Below, piece after piece: positions 9,642 to 18,342 of a stretch of DNA of 64,000 nt. The notes beneath the pieces were generated by a model. It was not told the DNA's origin. It made no database searches and saw only the letters and a program-made list of their open reading frames with translations. The position numbers and the translations under genes were made by a program. The stretch covers positions 4,041-68,040 of the forward strand of contig CALFFN010000037.1 in assembly GCA_937958185.1 (NCBI GenBank). The letters are read 5' to 3'. Each line of letters starts with the position of its first letter. Position 1 is the first letter of the stretch. Source of the DNA: an uncultured Neglectibacter sp. GTDB taxonomy: Bacteria > Bacillota > Clostridia > Oscillospirales > Acutalibacteraceae.

Positions 9642-10970
9642 TCATTCTTTATTATCCGTTCTTTCCCGAATGATAAGGCGCACCGGGGTGCCTTCCAGAC
9701 CGAAGGTGTCCCGAATACGATTTATCAGGTAACGCTGATAGGAATAGTGGAACAACTCGTGGTCATTGACAAAACACACAAAGGTAGGCGGGCGGGTGGA
9801 AGCTTGGGTCATATAGTATATTTTCAGCCTGCGTCCTTTATCCGTAGGCGGCTGCACCCGCGCGGTGGCTTGTGCGAGAATGTCGTTCAGTGTTCCCGTG
9901 GTCACCCGCATGGCGTTGCTTGCCGCAGCCAGCTTGATCAGTTCGAACATCCTGTCCAGACGCTGCCCCGTCTTCGCTGAAATAAACAGGATGGGGGCAT
10001 AGGACATAAAGGAAAAATCGCTTTCAAGCTTTTCCTTCATCTCCTGCATGGTCTTGTCGTCCTTTTCCACGGCGTCCCATTTGTTGACGCAGATCACGCA
10101 GCCCTTCCCCGCCTCGTGGGCAATGCCCGCCACCTTGGAATCCTGTTCGGTAAAGCCCACTTGGGCGTCGATCAGGATCACGCACACGTCCGCCCGGTCC
10201 ACTGCCATTTCCGCGCGCAGGTTGCTGTAGTGCTCGATGGCATCCTCCACCTTGCTTTTCCTGCGCAGCCCGGCGGTGTCGATAAAGGTGAAGGTGCCGT
10301 GTTCGTTTTCAATGGTGGTGTCCACAGCGTCCCGGGTGGTGCCGGCAATGTCGGAGACGATACAGCGGTTCTCCCCCGCCACCTTATTGACCAGCGAGGA
10401 TTTCCCCACATTGGGCTTGCCGATGACGGCGACCTTGATGATATCCCCCTCTTCTTCCTCCTCCGTGTCCTCCGGCAGCAGCTCGCAAACTCTGTCCAGC
10501 AGGTCGCCGGTGCCGTGGCCGTGGACGGAGGAGACCATCACCGGGTCGCCCAGACCCAGATTGTAAAACTCGTAAAATTCCGCCGGCGGGTCGCCCAGGC
10601 TGTCGCATTTATTGACGCACAGCACCACGGGAACGCCGCTTTTCAGCAGCATGGCGGCCACGTCGGAATCCGTGGCGGTAATGCCGGAGCGGATATCCGT
10701 CACCAGAATGATGGCGGCGGCGGAGTCAATGGCGATCTGCGCCTGCTCCCGCATCTGGCTCAGAATAATGTCCTTGGACGCCGGCTCGATGCCCCCGGTA
10801 TCCACCAGGGAAAAGTGCCTGCCGCACCATTCCGCGTCCCCGAAAATGCGGTCCCGGGTCACGCCGGGGGTGTCGTCCACAATGGACAGCCGCTTTCCCA
10901 CGATCTTATTGAATAAGGTGGACTTTCCCACATTGGGTCTGCCCACAATGGCAACGATGGGTTTTGACAT
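9642..10970 (-). CDS. der: Ribosome biogenesis GTPase Der (EngA)
   Basis: Der is a double-GTPase needed for 50S ribosome assembly. The 442-residue protein shows two G domains, each with its own P-loop: GRPNVGKST at residues 10-18 and GKPNVGKSS near 184, with NKCD and NKWD base-recognition motifs, and a C-terminal KH-like domain ending KE. The domains are joined by an acidic linker (EDTEEEEEGD). ATG 10970 has GGAGG upstream. It lies between the DUF512 gene and plsY. Confidence 0.97.
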   Translation of the reverse strand: MSKPIVAIVGRPNVGKSTLFNKIVGKRLSIVDDTPGVTRDRIFGDAEWCGRHFSLVDTGGIEPASKDIILSQMREQAQIAIDSAAAIILVTDIRSGITATDSDVAAMLLKSGVPVVLCVNKCDSLGDPPAEFYEFYNLGLGDPVMVSSVHGHGTGDLLDRVCELLPEDTEEEEEGDIIKVAVIGKPNVGKSSLVNKVAGENRCIVSDIAGTTRDAVDTTIENEHGTFTFIDTAGLRRKSKVEDAIEHYSNLRAEMAVDRADVCVILIDAQVGFTEQDSKVAGIAHEAGKGCVICVNKWDAVEKDDKTMQEMKEKLESDFSFMSYAPILFISAKTGQRLDRMFELIKLAAASNAMRVTTGTLNDILAQATARVQPPTDKGRRLKIYYMTQASTRPPTFVCFVNDHELFHYSYQRYLINRIRDTFGLEGTPVRLIIRERTDNKE

Positions 10971-11025
10971 GCTTTCCTCCTTTTGCGCCTTTCTCTCAGA
11001 ATTGACGTCCGGCTTTCCGTCCTCG

Positions 11026-11057
11026 TCTAACAGCTAATAATTAACGACTAACAACTG
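11026..11057. repeat. 7-bp-period spacer repeat, copy g
   Basis: Heptamers ctaacag, ctaataa, ttaacga, ctaacaa lie between der and the DUF512 gene. The flanking word ctggc also ends copy h. Confidence 0.65.
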
Positions 11058-11126
11058 GCTTCCAATCGGACTACGCACTGAAAATCATAGAACACTGTCT
11101 TCTCGACTTGCCCCCGGCGCAGCCGG

Positions 11127-11158
11127 TCTAACAACTAACAACTCACAGCTAACAACTG
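11127..11158. repeat. 7-bp-period spacer repeat, copy h
   Basis: Heptamers ctaacaa, ctaacaa, ctcacag, ctaacaa lie about 70 bp from copy g in the same spacer. Confidence 0.65.
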
Positions 11159-11166
11159 GCTTTCCC

Positions 11167-11230
11167 AAGAAGCCCGACCGTTTCACGGTTCAGGGCTTCT
11201 TGAAGGTCGGCAGATTTGCTTTGCAAATCT
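11167..11230 (-). terminator. Two consecutive hairpins after the DUF512 gene
   Basis: AGATTTGC/GCAAATCT (11212-11230) overlaps the stop codon, and AAGAAGCCC/GGGCTTCTT (11167-11201) follows it. Neither has a long T-run, so termination is plausible but not certain. Confidence 0.45.
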
Positions 11231-12587
11231 ACCGGCTTTCCCAGCTCCCCTGCTCGTAGGGGTTCTGCCAGCCGCCCGCCGGGGCTTCCCTGCCCAGCAG
11301 CGCGCAGAGCATGGCTTCCCCGGAATTGCCGAATTTCCGTACGGGGACTTGCAAGACCTCGCCCAGCTCTGTCAGGGTCATATCGTCCAGAAAAATATCC
11401 TCGTCCGCCCGGAGCATATTGGAAACGATGAGCACCTCGTCCCCCAATTCCCTGCCCTTCAGGGTCTTCCCGATGTCCTGCCCGGTGAGCAGCCCGGTCA
11501 CGTTGACCGTGCCGCCGAAAAAATTGTTGTGGACGGGCACAAGGTTCACAGTTAAATTATGGCATTTTTGCCGCAATCCGTCAAGCATGGAATTGAGGAA
11601 CCCATAGCCACATTCCCCGGTGGGGACGGTGACGGTCCGGGGCGTTTCGGGAAGCGGCTCTTCCTCCATTGCCCAGAGAAATTCGTCCTCTAAATTACGG
11701 AGCATTCCCACGCCGTTTTCGATTTGGGGGAAATCCTCGTAAAATTCCAGGGGCGGCAAGGGGCGCTCCGCCAAGAGGTACAGCTCGTCAGAGCCATACA
11801 CCGTCCGGCTGCCCCGCTCCCGCAGAAATTTTTCCCCGTACCGCTCCAGGATATCCTGCACCTCTCCGGCGCTTTCTTTCGTATAGGCGGTCAGCGGGTA
11901 CAGCCCCTCCCGGTAGCGGGTCAAGCCCACCGGGACACAGGCGACGCTGCAAAGGCTTTCGCCCAGACCGTACAGCTTTTCCAGTGTAAATTCCAGCTCC
12001 GCGCCGTCATTGACGCCGGGGCACAGCACGATCTGGCAGTTCAGCTTCACCCCGCCCTCCGCCAGCCGGTACAGGTGGCGCAGGGAATCCCCGGCAAAGC
12101 GGTTGTTCATCATTTTGCACCGCAGCTCAGGGTCCATGGTGTGGACGGACACATTGATGGGGCTGATGTGCATTTGCAAAATGCGCTCTACTTCCCGGTC
12201 GGAAAGGTTAGTCAGGGTGATGTAATTGCCGAACAGGAAGGAAAGGCGGTCGTCATCGTCCTTGAAATACAGGGTTTCCCGCATTCCTTTCGGGAGCTGG
12301 TCGATAAAGCAGAAAATGCACTTGTTCCGGCAGGAATGCTGCTCGTCCATAAGATAGGTCTCAAATTCCAGACCGATGGAGGTGTACTGCGGCTTCGTCA
12401 GCTCCTTCACATACATCTTCCCGGCGCGGGACAGGGTCAGCTTCAGCACCCTTTCCGTTTCCAGAAAGCGGTAATCCAGCACATCGGTGATCTCCTTCTC
12501 ATTGATGGACAGCAGAACGTCCCCGGGCAGGATCCCCAGCGTTTCCGCCAGGCTGCCCTTTGTCACGCCCATGATCTTTACTGACAC
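11229..12587 (-). CDS. DUF512 family protein with PDZ-like and radical SAM regions
   Basis: The 452-residue protein begins with a PDZ-like segment (GSLAETLGILPGDVLLSING-type pattern) and carries the radical SAM cluster motif CRNKCIFC at about residues 86-93, followed by the DUF512 C-terminal half. Its reaction is unknown; the gene is widely found beside der in Clostridia, and this is also the arrangement here. GTG 12587 is chosen as start because GGAGGAG lies five bases upstream; longer frames would read through the rpmF terminator. The stop codon lies within a hairpin. Confidence 0.88.
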   Translation of the reverse strand: MSVKIMGVTKGSLAETLGILPGDVLLSINEKEITDVLDYRFLETERVLKLTLSRAGKMYVKELTKPQYTSIGLEFETYLMDEQHSCRNKCIFCFIDQLPKGMRETLYFKDDDDRLSFLFGNYITLTNLSDREVERILQMHISPINVSVHTMDPELRCKMMNNRFAGDSLRHLYRLAEGGVKLNCQIVLCPGVNDGAELEFTLEKLYGLGESLCSVACVPVGLTRYREGLYPLTAYTKESAGEVQDILERYGEKFLRERGSRTVYGSDELYLLAERPLPPLEFYEDFPQIENGVGMLRNLEDEFLWAMEEEPLPETPRTVTVPTGECGYGFLNSMLDGLRQKCHNLTVNLVPVHNNFFGGTVNVTGLLTGQDIGKTLKGRELGDEVLIVSNMLRADEDIFLDDMTLTELGEVLQVPVRKFGNSGEAMLCALLGREAPAGGWQNPYEQGSWESR

Positions 12588-12612
12588 AAATGCTCCTCCT
12601 CCCATTCGGGGG

Positions 12613-12645
12613 TAAAAGAAAAGGGAACGCAAAAGCGCTCCCCTT
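12613..12645 (-). terminator. Terminator of rpmF
   Basis: On the minus strand AAGGGGAGCGC pairs with GCGTTCCCTT across a TTTT loop and is followed by TTCTTTT. It lies between rpmF and the DUF512 start codon. Confidence 0.75.
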
Positions 12646-12662
12646 CATTGATTTCAGAATAA

Positions 12663-12845
12663 TTACGCTTCCTTCTTGATGACCTGTCTGCCATTGTAAT
12701 AGCCGCAGCTTCCACAGACACGGTGAGGTGTTTTGTACTCTCCGCACTGGGGGCACTTCATCAGAGCGGGAGCCTGAAGCTTCCACACATTAGAACGTCT
12801 CTTATTCTGTCTGGCGCTGGACACTTTACCCTTAGGTACTGCCAT
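12663..12845 (-). CDS. rpmF: 50S ribosomal protein L32
   Basis: The 60-residue basic protein begins MAVPKGKVSSARQNKRRS and has the zinc-ribbon pairs CPQC (31-34) and CGSC (44-47), so it is the zinc-binding form. It is a component of the large ribosomal subunit. It follows the yceD gene by 85 bp on the same strand, the classical yceD-rpmF pair. Confidence 0.97.
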   Translation of the reverse strand: MAVPKGKVSSARQNKRRSNVWKLQAPALMKCPQCGEYKTPHRVCGSCGYYNGRQVIKKEA

Positions 12846-12930
12846 ATTAGCACCTCCTTAAATTTTTTCTGAAATTTGTAGACCCGTAAAAATCACACGA
12901 CTGATACGGTGTTTGCCAGGTATAAAGCTT

Positions 12931-13419
12931 TTACAGCAGGCTTTTCAGAATTTCCAGCCGGGGGTCGATCTCTTTGGTCTCGCAGCCGCAATCGCCTTCA
13001 TTCAGGTTTTTGCCGCATTTGGGGCACAGCCCCTTGCAATCCGGAGAACACAGGTATTTACTGGGCATGTCCAGCAGAATATCCTCCCGCAGCAATTCGT
13101 CCAAATCCAGCCGTTCGTCAGACACCACTACATAGGTGTCGTCGTCCTGCTCCTCATGGAGCTCGGACACAAGCACATGAGAAAAGTCTTTGACCCAGTC
13201 CCGCCGGGTGGTTTCGCCGCAGCGGTCACAGGGCATCACCGTGGTGTAGTCCAAATGGGCGTCAAGAAGCACAGAATCCGCAAAACCCCTGAGCTGAACC
13301 GTTGCCCTCACAGGCGCACAAAACGGCTTGACACCGCCCAATTCCAACCCGGACAAGTCCAATTCAACCGTTATGGTATCGCATTCTCCCTGAAAAAACC
13401 GCTTCAAATCGACTATCAT
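12931..13419 (-). CDS. yceD: DUF177 (YceD) protein
   Basis: The 162-residue protein has the DUF177 pattern: a central MPCDRCGE zinc-like motif near residue 63 and a C-terminal CSPDCKGLCPKCGKNLNEG block near 125-143. YceD proteins are linked to 23S rRNA metabolism and are almost always encoded with rpmF, as here. The frame is open to 13506, but ATG 13419 has GAGGTGG just upstream and gives MIVDLKRFFQGE. Confidence 0.92.
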   Translation of the reverse strand: MIVDLKRFFQGECDTITVELDLSGLELGGVKPFCAPVRATVQLRGFADSVLLDAHLDYTTVMPCDRCGETTRRDWVKDFSHVLVSELHEEQDDDTYVVVSDERLDLDELLREDILLDMPSKYLCSPDCKGLCPKCGKNLNEGDCGCETKEIDPRLEILKSLL

Positions 13420-13548
13420 AGCCACCTCATGCCGTACTGATACATTATACGGAACAAATTCGGCTTTGTCAAGCACTTTTCTGCGGAATTTCCCGCTCCG
13501 CCCCATCGGGGAAGGAGCTTTCCGCCCCCTGACCGTAAACCGGCTGCC

Positions 13549-13608
13549 AGGGCGGCTTTCAGGTCAACCGCCCTTTACAACGGGAAAAGGCGACCCGAAA
13601 GCCGCCCT
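13549..13608. other. Perfect 12-bp inverted repeat with structured loop
   Basis: AGGGCGGCTTTC (13549-13560) and GAAAGCCGCCCT (13597-13608) are exact complements. The stem extends inward with GGTC/GACC. It lies between the P-loop gene and yceD and could end transcription of the former, although T-runs are short. Confidence 0.5.
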
Positions 13609-13648
13609 TCCCCAAAAAAGGAATGATGAATTATGAAAGCCGGTAAAC

Positions 13649-14062
13649 TCACTTCAAAATGTACTGAGCCGCCATAGCGGGAATTTCCTCGTCCGCGGCG
13701 GAGATGGACAGGCAGAAATTGGTGTCCGCCGCCTTGCTCAGCTTTTCCAGCTCAGGAATGATGGTTTCCAGAGCTTCCGCCCCGGTGCCGGTGATCTTCA
13801 GGGTGGAATCCACAAAGATGTCGGTGACGTCATAGTTGCCCGCGCAAATGCCGCTCAAAAAGCCGCACAGCGCGTCGGCGCCCTTAATATCGTAGGCATC
13901 GGAATCGATCAGGCGCACAGCATGGGAAATATCATAGGTCAGCTTTTGACCCTTCTCGATGACCACCACGTTGCCCTGGGATTTTTCCAGCGCGGCATTG
14001 GCGTGTTCGATCAGCTTCTTGGTCTTGCCGGAGCCTTTTTTTCCTGTCAAAAGTGTAATCAT
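13649..14062 (-). CDS. Small P-loop NTPase-like protein
   Basis: The 137-residue protein has a Walker A loop GKKGSGKTKKL at residues 7-17 and a probable Walker B strand DIFVDSTLKI near 100. No other domain is visible. Similar short proteins in Clostridia are sometimes labelled as twitching-motility ATPases, but the length and lack of PilT motifs argue against that. The function is unknown. It sits downstream of pgi, about 115 bp apart, on the same strand. The start ATG 14062 has AGGAGAG upstream. Confidence 0.7.
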   Translation of the reverse strand: MITLLTGKKGSGKTKKLIEHANAALEKSQGNVVVIEKGQKLTYDISHAVRLIDSDAYDIKGADALCGFLSGICAGNYDVTDIFVDSTLKITGTGAEALETIIPELEKLSKAADTNFCLSISAADEEIPAMAAQYILK

Positions 14063-14177
14063 GGTAAGCTCTCCTTTATTTTTTATTCCGTCTCATTGGA
14101 CGGGAAACCGCCCAAAGGAGCGGGGATTTCCGTGCGTTTCGCCGCGTAACGGCGTTTTTCTGTAAAGCTTAACCGCT

Positions 14178-15518
14178 TTACTTTATTAGTCTGGCTTCCA
14201 GCTGGACCCTGGCTTCCTCATAGCCGGGCTTGCCAAGCAGGGCAAACATGTTTTTCTTGTAGCTCTCCACACCGGGCTGGTCAAAGGGGTTTGCCCCCAG
14301 CAGATAGCCGGAAATGGCGCAGGCTTTTTCAAAGAAATAGATGATCTGCCCCAGCGTGTCCTCGCTGAAATCCGGGGCATGGAGCACCACATTGGGCACG
14401 CCGCCGTCATTGTGCGCCAGCACCGTACCCTGGAACGCCTTTTCGTTGACAAACGCCATGGTGCGCCCTTCCAGATAATTCAGCCCGTCCACATTTTCCG
14501 GGTCATTGCCCAGGGTGATCTCATACTTGGGCTGATCGATGAGCACCACGGTCTCGAACAGGTTGCGCCTGCCGTCCTGCAAATACTGACCCATGGAATG
14601 CAGGTCGGTGGAGAATACCACGGAAGCCGGGAACAGCCCCTTGTTGTCCTTGCCCTCGCTCTCGCCGAAAAGCTGCTTCCACCACTCGTTCATCATGGTG
14701 TAGCGGGGCTCATAGCTGACCAGAACCTCGGTGGATTTTCCCTTGCGGTACAAAATATTGCGGATCGCCGCGTACTTGTAGCAGTCATTTTTCTCCAGAG
14801 AAGGCTCGCTGTAAAGCTTTGCAGCTTTCGCCGCGCCTGCCATCAGCGCGTCGATATCCGCGCCGGAAACCGCAATGGGCAGCAGACCCACGGCAGTCAG
14901 CACAGAATAGCGCCCGCCCACATCGTCCGGCACAACGAAGGTCTCATAGCCTTCTTTGTCGGCAAGCTGCTTCAGGGTGCCCTTCTGGCGGTCGGTGGTG
15001 CAGTAAATGCGCTCTCTGGCGCCTTCCTTGCCATACTTTTTCTCCAACAGCTCCCGGAACACCCGGAACGCGATCGCCGGCTCGGTGGTGGTGCCGGATT
15101 TGGAGATCATATTGATGGAAACGTCTTTCCCCTCGCAGATAGAGACAAGCTCGGCAAGGGCGGTGGAGCTGATACTGTTCCCCGTGTAATAAATATTGGG
15201 GGTATCCTTTTTCAAATCGTTGTACTTATCGGATCTCAAAAACTCAATGGCAGCCCGGGCGCCCAGATAGGAGCCGCCGATCCCGATGACGATAAACACA
15301 TCGGAATTTTGCTGGATACGCTTCGCCGCGGCTTTGATACGCGCATACTCTTCCTTGTCGTACGCGGTGGGCAGCTCGACCCACCCGGTAAAATCCCCTC
15401 CGGGTCCTTTTCCCGACGCCAGTGTGTCGTGGGCAGCTTTGACCTGGGGCGCGATGCACTCATACTCGTGGCTGGAAATAAAGTCCTTCAAATAACCGTC
15501 ATTCAACTGTAAGGGCAT
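14178..15518 (-). CDS. pgi: Glucose-6-phosphate isomerase
   Basis: The enzyme interconverts glucose-6-phosphate and fructose-6-phosphate in glycolysis. The 446-residue protein is the shorter Firmicutes form. It has the [15 protein letters not shown] phosphate-binding stretch near residue 78, [10 protein letters not shown] near 138 and the C-terminal [13 protein letters not shown] signature near 416 with the active-site lysine. ATG 15518 has AGGAG upstream. The gene is divergent from the four-gene cluster that starts at 15711. Confidence 0.97.
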   Translation of the reverse strand: MPLQLNDGYLKDFISSHEYECIAPQVKAAHDTLASGKGPGGDFTGWVELPTAYDKEEYARIKAAAKRIQQNSDVFIVIGIGGSYLGARAAIEFLRSDKYNDLKKDTPNIYYTGNSISSTALAELVSICEGKDVSINMISKSGTTTEPAIAFRVFRELLEKKYGKEGARERIYCTTDRQKGTLKQLADKEGYETFVVPDDVGGRYSVLTAVGLLPIAVSGADIDALMAGAAKAAKLYSEPSLEKNDCYKYAAIRNILYRKGKSTEVLVSYEPRYTMMNEWWKQLFGESEGKDNKGLFPASVVFSTDLHSMGQYLQDGRRNLFETVVLIDQPKYEITLGNDPENVDGLNYLEGRTMAFVNEKAFQGTVLAHNDGGVPNVVLHAPDFSEDTLGQIIYFFEKACAISGYLLGANPFDQPGVESYKKNMFALLGKPGYEEARVQLEARLIK

Positions 15519-15656
15519 TCTAAAAGCACTCCTTTTTCTTCCGGCTCATTCTTTGTTTTTATTCTACTATAAGTCCCGTCAATTTGCAAGACGGCATTTC
15601 CAAAAATTATTCTTCCCTTTCCCGTCCTGCTCCGCGCAGGGAAATTTTTTCCAAAA

Positions 15657-15693
15657 CAGGTGAGTGTTTTCCCCCGCTCCGTTGTATAAAGAG
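15657..15693 (+). repeat. Leader repeat before paralog 1
   Basis: A stretch of about 37 bp with the words caggtgagtgtttt and gttgtataaag is repeated at 17102-17138 before paralog 4 with few differences. TATAAA could be a promoter -10 element, but no clear -35 element was found. Confidence 0.65.
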
Positions 15694-15710
15694 CAAAGGA
15701 GGGAAAAAAG

Positions 15711-16178
15711 ATGAAAGAAAAAATCTGCGGCAGGCGCTTGACTTTTGTAATGTGTGCTGCTGCGGCGGCAGTTTTTCTTGCCGCAATTATTTTTCTGACG
15801 TTTTGCCAGCCTTCCGGCAATTTTTCCGAGCAGCCACTGGAACCGGGGCAGTTGTTCCGCTTTCGCCGGGAAGCGGTGGAGAGCCTGACCCTGTGCCATG
15901 CGGAAAACAGCCACAATACCAGCCGGGAGATATGTGACCGGGAGAAACTGGAGCAGGCACTGAACTGTTTGGAAAGCTTCCGCTGCGATACCGCTGTCAC
16001 CTATGAGCCTTTGAGCGGTGAGAATAGCAATTACAGCTTTCTTCTGCAAACCTCCTCCAGCGGTGACCGTCCCGCTGCCTCTCCCCCGTTTTTCTTTGAC
16101 GAAAGCAGCATCTATTGGGGAAATATCAGATATTCGGGAAAGGAAGGCTCCCTGAAGCCGTTGACGGAGCTGTTTTAG
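15711..16178 (+). CDS. Tandem paralog 1: membrane-anchored small protein
   Basis: The 155-residue protein has a basic N-terminus, one hydrophobic segment (about residues 9-29) that is a signal anchor, and an extracellular domain of about 115 residues. After the membrane segment comes LEPGQLFRFRREAVESLTL, a pattern shared with the three following genes. No known domain was recognised. ATG 15711 follows AGGAGGG at ideal spacing. The four genes are closely spaced and probably one operon, with paralog 4 possibly having its own leader. Confidence 0.7.
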   Translation: MKEKICGRRLTFVMCAAAAAVFLAAIIFLTFCQPSGNFSEQPLEPGQLFRFRREAVESLTLCHAENSHNTSREICDREKLEQALNCLESFRCDTAVTYEPLSGENSNYSFLLQTSSSGDRPAASPPFFFDESSIYWGNIRYSGKEGSLKPLTELF

Positions 16179-16200
16179 CACGGCGGAAAAGAGGAAACAG

Positions 16201-16641
16201 ATGAAAGCTGCAAAAAATCAGAAAAATGTCCTGCGTTATCTCGCGTTCACCATTGCTTTCCTTTTGGCTGGCTTACTGTTGGTGTTTGGCGGCAAGCGCT
16301 TTTGGGCGCAGTCACACATGGAGGCTGGGCAGTTGTTTTGTCTTTCGGAGCGGGAGGTGCGCTCCATTTCCCTGACGGACCGTCGAACGGGAGAAAGAAC
16401 GGCCTTTCACGACCCGGATACCGTGGCGTTTGTGGTGCAGACCTTGAACGATTACCGTTATTCCTACGTGTTCCGCTTTGACCGGGAGCGCGCTGACCCC
16501 AACGGCGGGTTTGCGCTTTGCATTCACAGAGCAGGAAGGTCGGACAGCTATCTGTTTGCCGGGGACGGATTTTTGGTTAATGACCTCTGGTACGGCGGCG
16601 ATACCACTGCCCTGTCCAACCTTGCTGGGCTGTTGGAATAG
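16201..16641 (+). CDS. Tandem paralog 2: membrane-anchored small protein
   Basis: This 146-residue protein has an N-terminal hydrophobic anchor (about residues 15-33) followed by MEAGQLFCLSEREVRSISL, which matches the post-membrane pattern of paralog 1. Later segments include a predicted DYRYSYVFRFDRE strand and WYGGDT near the end. It starts 22 bp after paralog 1 behind AGAGGAAACAG. Function is unknown. Confidence 0.7.
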   Translation: MKAAKNQKNVLRYLAFTIAFLLAGLLLVFGGKRFWAQSHMEAGQLFCLSEREVRSISLTDRRTGERTAFHDPDTVAFVVQTLNDYRYSYVFRFDRERADPNGGFALCIHRAGRSDSYLFAGDGFLVNDLWYGGDTTALSNLAGLLE

Positions 16642-16650
16642 GAGTAGAGC

Positions 16651-17082
16651 ATGGGAAACAGAAGCATAAAAAAGCGGAAAAAAGATATGCGCTATCTAAA
16701 AAGAGCATTCCTTGCCGCCCTTTGCGTTTTCGCGGTTTTCTTTGTGTACCAGCGCTTTTTTGCGTTGGAAAAAGGAGAGCTGCGATATCTCAGAAACATT
16801 CAAAAGGAAGATATTGTACGCATTGTAATCGAAGAAAAAGATGTTATGCGAATGCTGTATTTCAGGGAGCCCCAGGACATAGAAGAAATCATCGACAGGC
16901 TGTATGATTTCCGTTATGTATCTGCTTATGCTATGGGCAGACATTGTTATATGGAACTTATATATGCCGATGGCAAAAAGAAATACATAGCTTTTGACGA
17001 AAATGGAGTATGGTCCGGCGGGAACTATTTCATGGGGAAAGCCGGGTATTTCAAAGACCTTGTGCCCTCCCTGCAAGAATAA
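16651..17082 (+). CDS. Tandem paralog 3: membrane-anchored small protein
   Basis: This 143-residue protein has a lysine/arginine-rich N-terminus, a membrane segment at about residues 17-34 and then LEKGELRYLRNIQKEDIVRI, the family pattern. It also shares the RLYDFRYVSAYAMG strand and a C-terminal NYFMGKAGYFKDL stretch resembling paralog 4 (WYIGEPGYFRRV). ATG 16651 follows AGGAG and lies 9 bp after the previous gene. Its third codon positions look more AT-rich than those of its neighbours. Function is unknown. Confidence 0.68.
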   Translation: MGNRSIKKRKKDMRYLKRAFLAALCVFAVFFVYQRFFALEKGELRYLRNIQKEDIVRIVIEEKDVMRMLYFREPQDIEEIIDRLYDFRYVSAYAMGRHCYMELIYADGKKKYIAFDENGVWSGGNYFMGKAGYFKDLVPSLQE

Positions 17083-17101
17083 ACAGGAGACTTTCTCCCC
17101 G

Positions 17102-17138
17102 CAGGTGAGTGTTTTTCCCCGCTGCGTTGTATAAAGAA
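17102..17138 (+). repeat. Leader repeat before paralog 4
   Basis: This repeats the leader of paralog 1 (15657-15693): caggtgagtgttttt, then gttgtataaag. It points to duplication of gene plus leader. Confidence 0.65.
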
Positions 17139-17167
17139 TGAAAACGGCTGAAAAAGGAGGGAACAGC

Positions 17168-17638
17168 ATGAGAGAGGTCGGCTGGGGAAAATGTAAAACC
17201 TATTTGAAACGGAGCCTGATCGCAGTGCTTGCCGCCGCTCTATGCGCGCTGGCAATCCATGCCGCATATCAGCAGATTTTCCAGCCGGAAAAGGGAGAGC
17301 TGCTGCGTTTCCGCACCTTGGATACAGAAGACCTCACATATATCGATGTTGTCAGTGACTCTTCTATCGTGTCAGACCCGGAAGCCATGGAAGAAATCTG
17401 CTCGCGGATACGCTCGTTCCGATATAAAGCTTCCGCCGGTACTTACCCGGCGGGAAAGGAACTGCACCTGCAATTTGAGTATGCCGACTTTCGGAACAGA
17501 AAATATAGCAAAGAAGTTTGGATCAGCGAGGATATGAGCGCCACTTGTGTAGATGGCACCTGGTATATCGGAGAACCTGGCTATTTCCGCAGGGTGCTTG
17601 AACTGATAAAGGAACATCTCAGACCGACGCCGGAATAA
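17168..17638 (+). CDS. Tandem paralog 4: membrane-anchored small protein
   Basis: This 156-residue protein has a membrane segment (about residues 17-35), then FQPEKGELLRFRTLDTEDLTY, the family pattern. A SRIRSFRYKAS strand and a C-terminal WYIGEPGYFRRVLELI stretch match paralog 3. ATG 17168 follows AGGAGGG; an in-frame ATG at 17138 lies inside the leader repeat and is unlikely. A bidirectional terminator follows. Confidence 0.7.
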   Translation: MREVGWGKCKTYLKRSLIAVLAAALCALAIHAAYQQIFQPEKGELLRFRTLDTEDLTYIDVVSDSSIVSDPEAMEEICSRIRSFRYKASAGTYPAGKELHLQFEYADFRNRKYSKEVWISEDMSATCVDGTWYIGEPGYFRRVLELIKEHLRPTPE

Positions 17639-17700
17639 AGGTAAAGAAATTGGTACCGAAAACGCAGCTCCAAAGTCCTGTCCCCCCTGAACAGATTGCA

Positions 17701-17750
17701 AAGACCGCCTCCGCCGCAGACAATGCGGCAGGGCGGTCTTTTCTTTTTTG
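17701..17750. terminator. Terminator between convergent genes
   Basis: AAGACCGCC pairs with GGCGGTCTT around an inner stem and is followed by TTCTTTTTT. It can serve the paralog operon and possibly the convergent oxidoreductase operon. Confidence 0.8.
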
Positions 17751-17757
17751 TTCGTGT

Positions 17758-18318
17758 TCAGGCGTTATAATCCGCGCCCAGCTGCACCGCCTTGCGGTTA
17801 AAATCCAGCATTTCCGCCTTGCGGGCAGGAACGCATTTCTGAATGGCTTTGTCCAGCGTTTCCTCTGTGCAGAAGCCGTAGTCGCCGCCGGCGCAGCAGA
17901 CGCTGCGGAACAGCTTGCCTGTCAAAATCATATTGGCAAGCCCTTTCAGGCTCTGCTCCTCCGCCATGGCGGAAGCGGGAATATAGTGGACCGTCACATC
18001 GGTGCGTTCCACCTTTTTTTCGATCAGGGAGCTGTCCAAGATCACCGTGCCGCCGGGCTCTACCGTGTCAATAAATTTGTCCAGCGAGGGCAGGTTCATC
18101 GCCACCAGCACATTGGGGTTCGTCACCAGCGGGGAGCCGATGGGCTCGTCGGAAATGCACACGCTGCAATTTGCCGTACCGCCGCGCATTTCAGGTCCGT
18201 AGGAGGGAAGCCAGGAAATCTCCCTGTTTTCGAGAAGCCCGGCATAGGCTGCCACCTTGCCGGCAAACAGCACGCCCTGCCCGCCGAACCCGGCAAAGAT
18301 CATATTCAGGTTTTTCAT
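17758..18318 (-). CDS. vorC: 2-oxoacid:ferredoxin oxidoreductase, gamma subunit
   Basis: This 186-residue subunit belongs to the enzyme that oxidatively decarboxylates 2-oxoacids to acyl-CoA and reduces ferredoxin. The family shows in IFAGFGGQGVLFAGKVAAYAG (N-terminus) and SYGPEMRGGTANC near residue 40. It is the last gene of the operon; the alpha, beta and ferredoxin subunits are all encoded upstream. Substrate could be 2-ketoisovalerate or 2-oxoglutarate; sequence alone does not decide. The symbol is provisional. Confidence 0.88.
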   Translation of the reverse strand: MKNLNMIFAGFGGQGVLFAGKVAAYAGLLENREISWLPSYGPEMRGGTANCSVCISDEPIGSPLVTNPNVLVAMNLPSLDKFIDTVEPGGTVILDSSLIEKKVERTDVTVHYIPASAMAEEQSLKGLANMILTGKLFRSVCCAGGDYGFCTEETLDKAIQKCVPARKAEMLDFNRKAVQLGADYNA

Positions 18319-18342
18319 GTTGCAATCACTTTCCTTTCTTTG

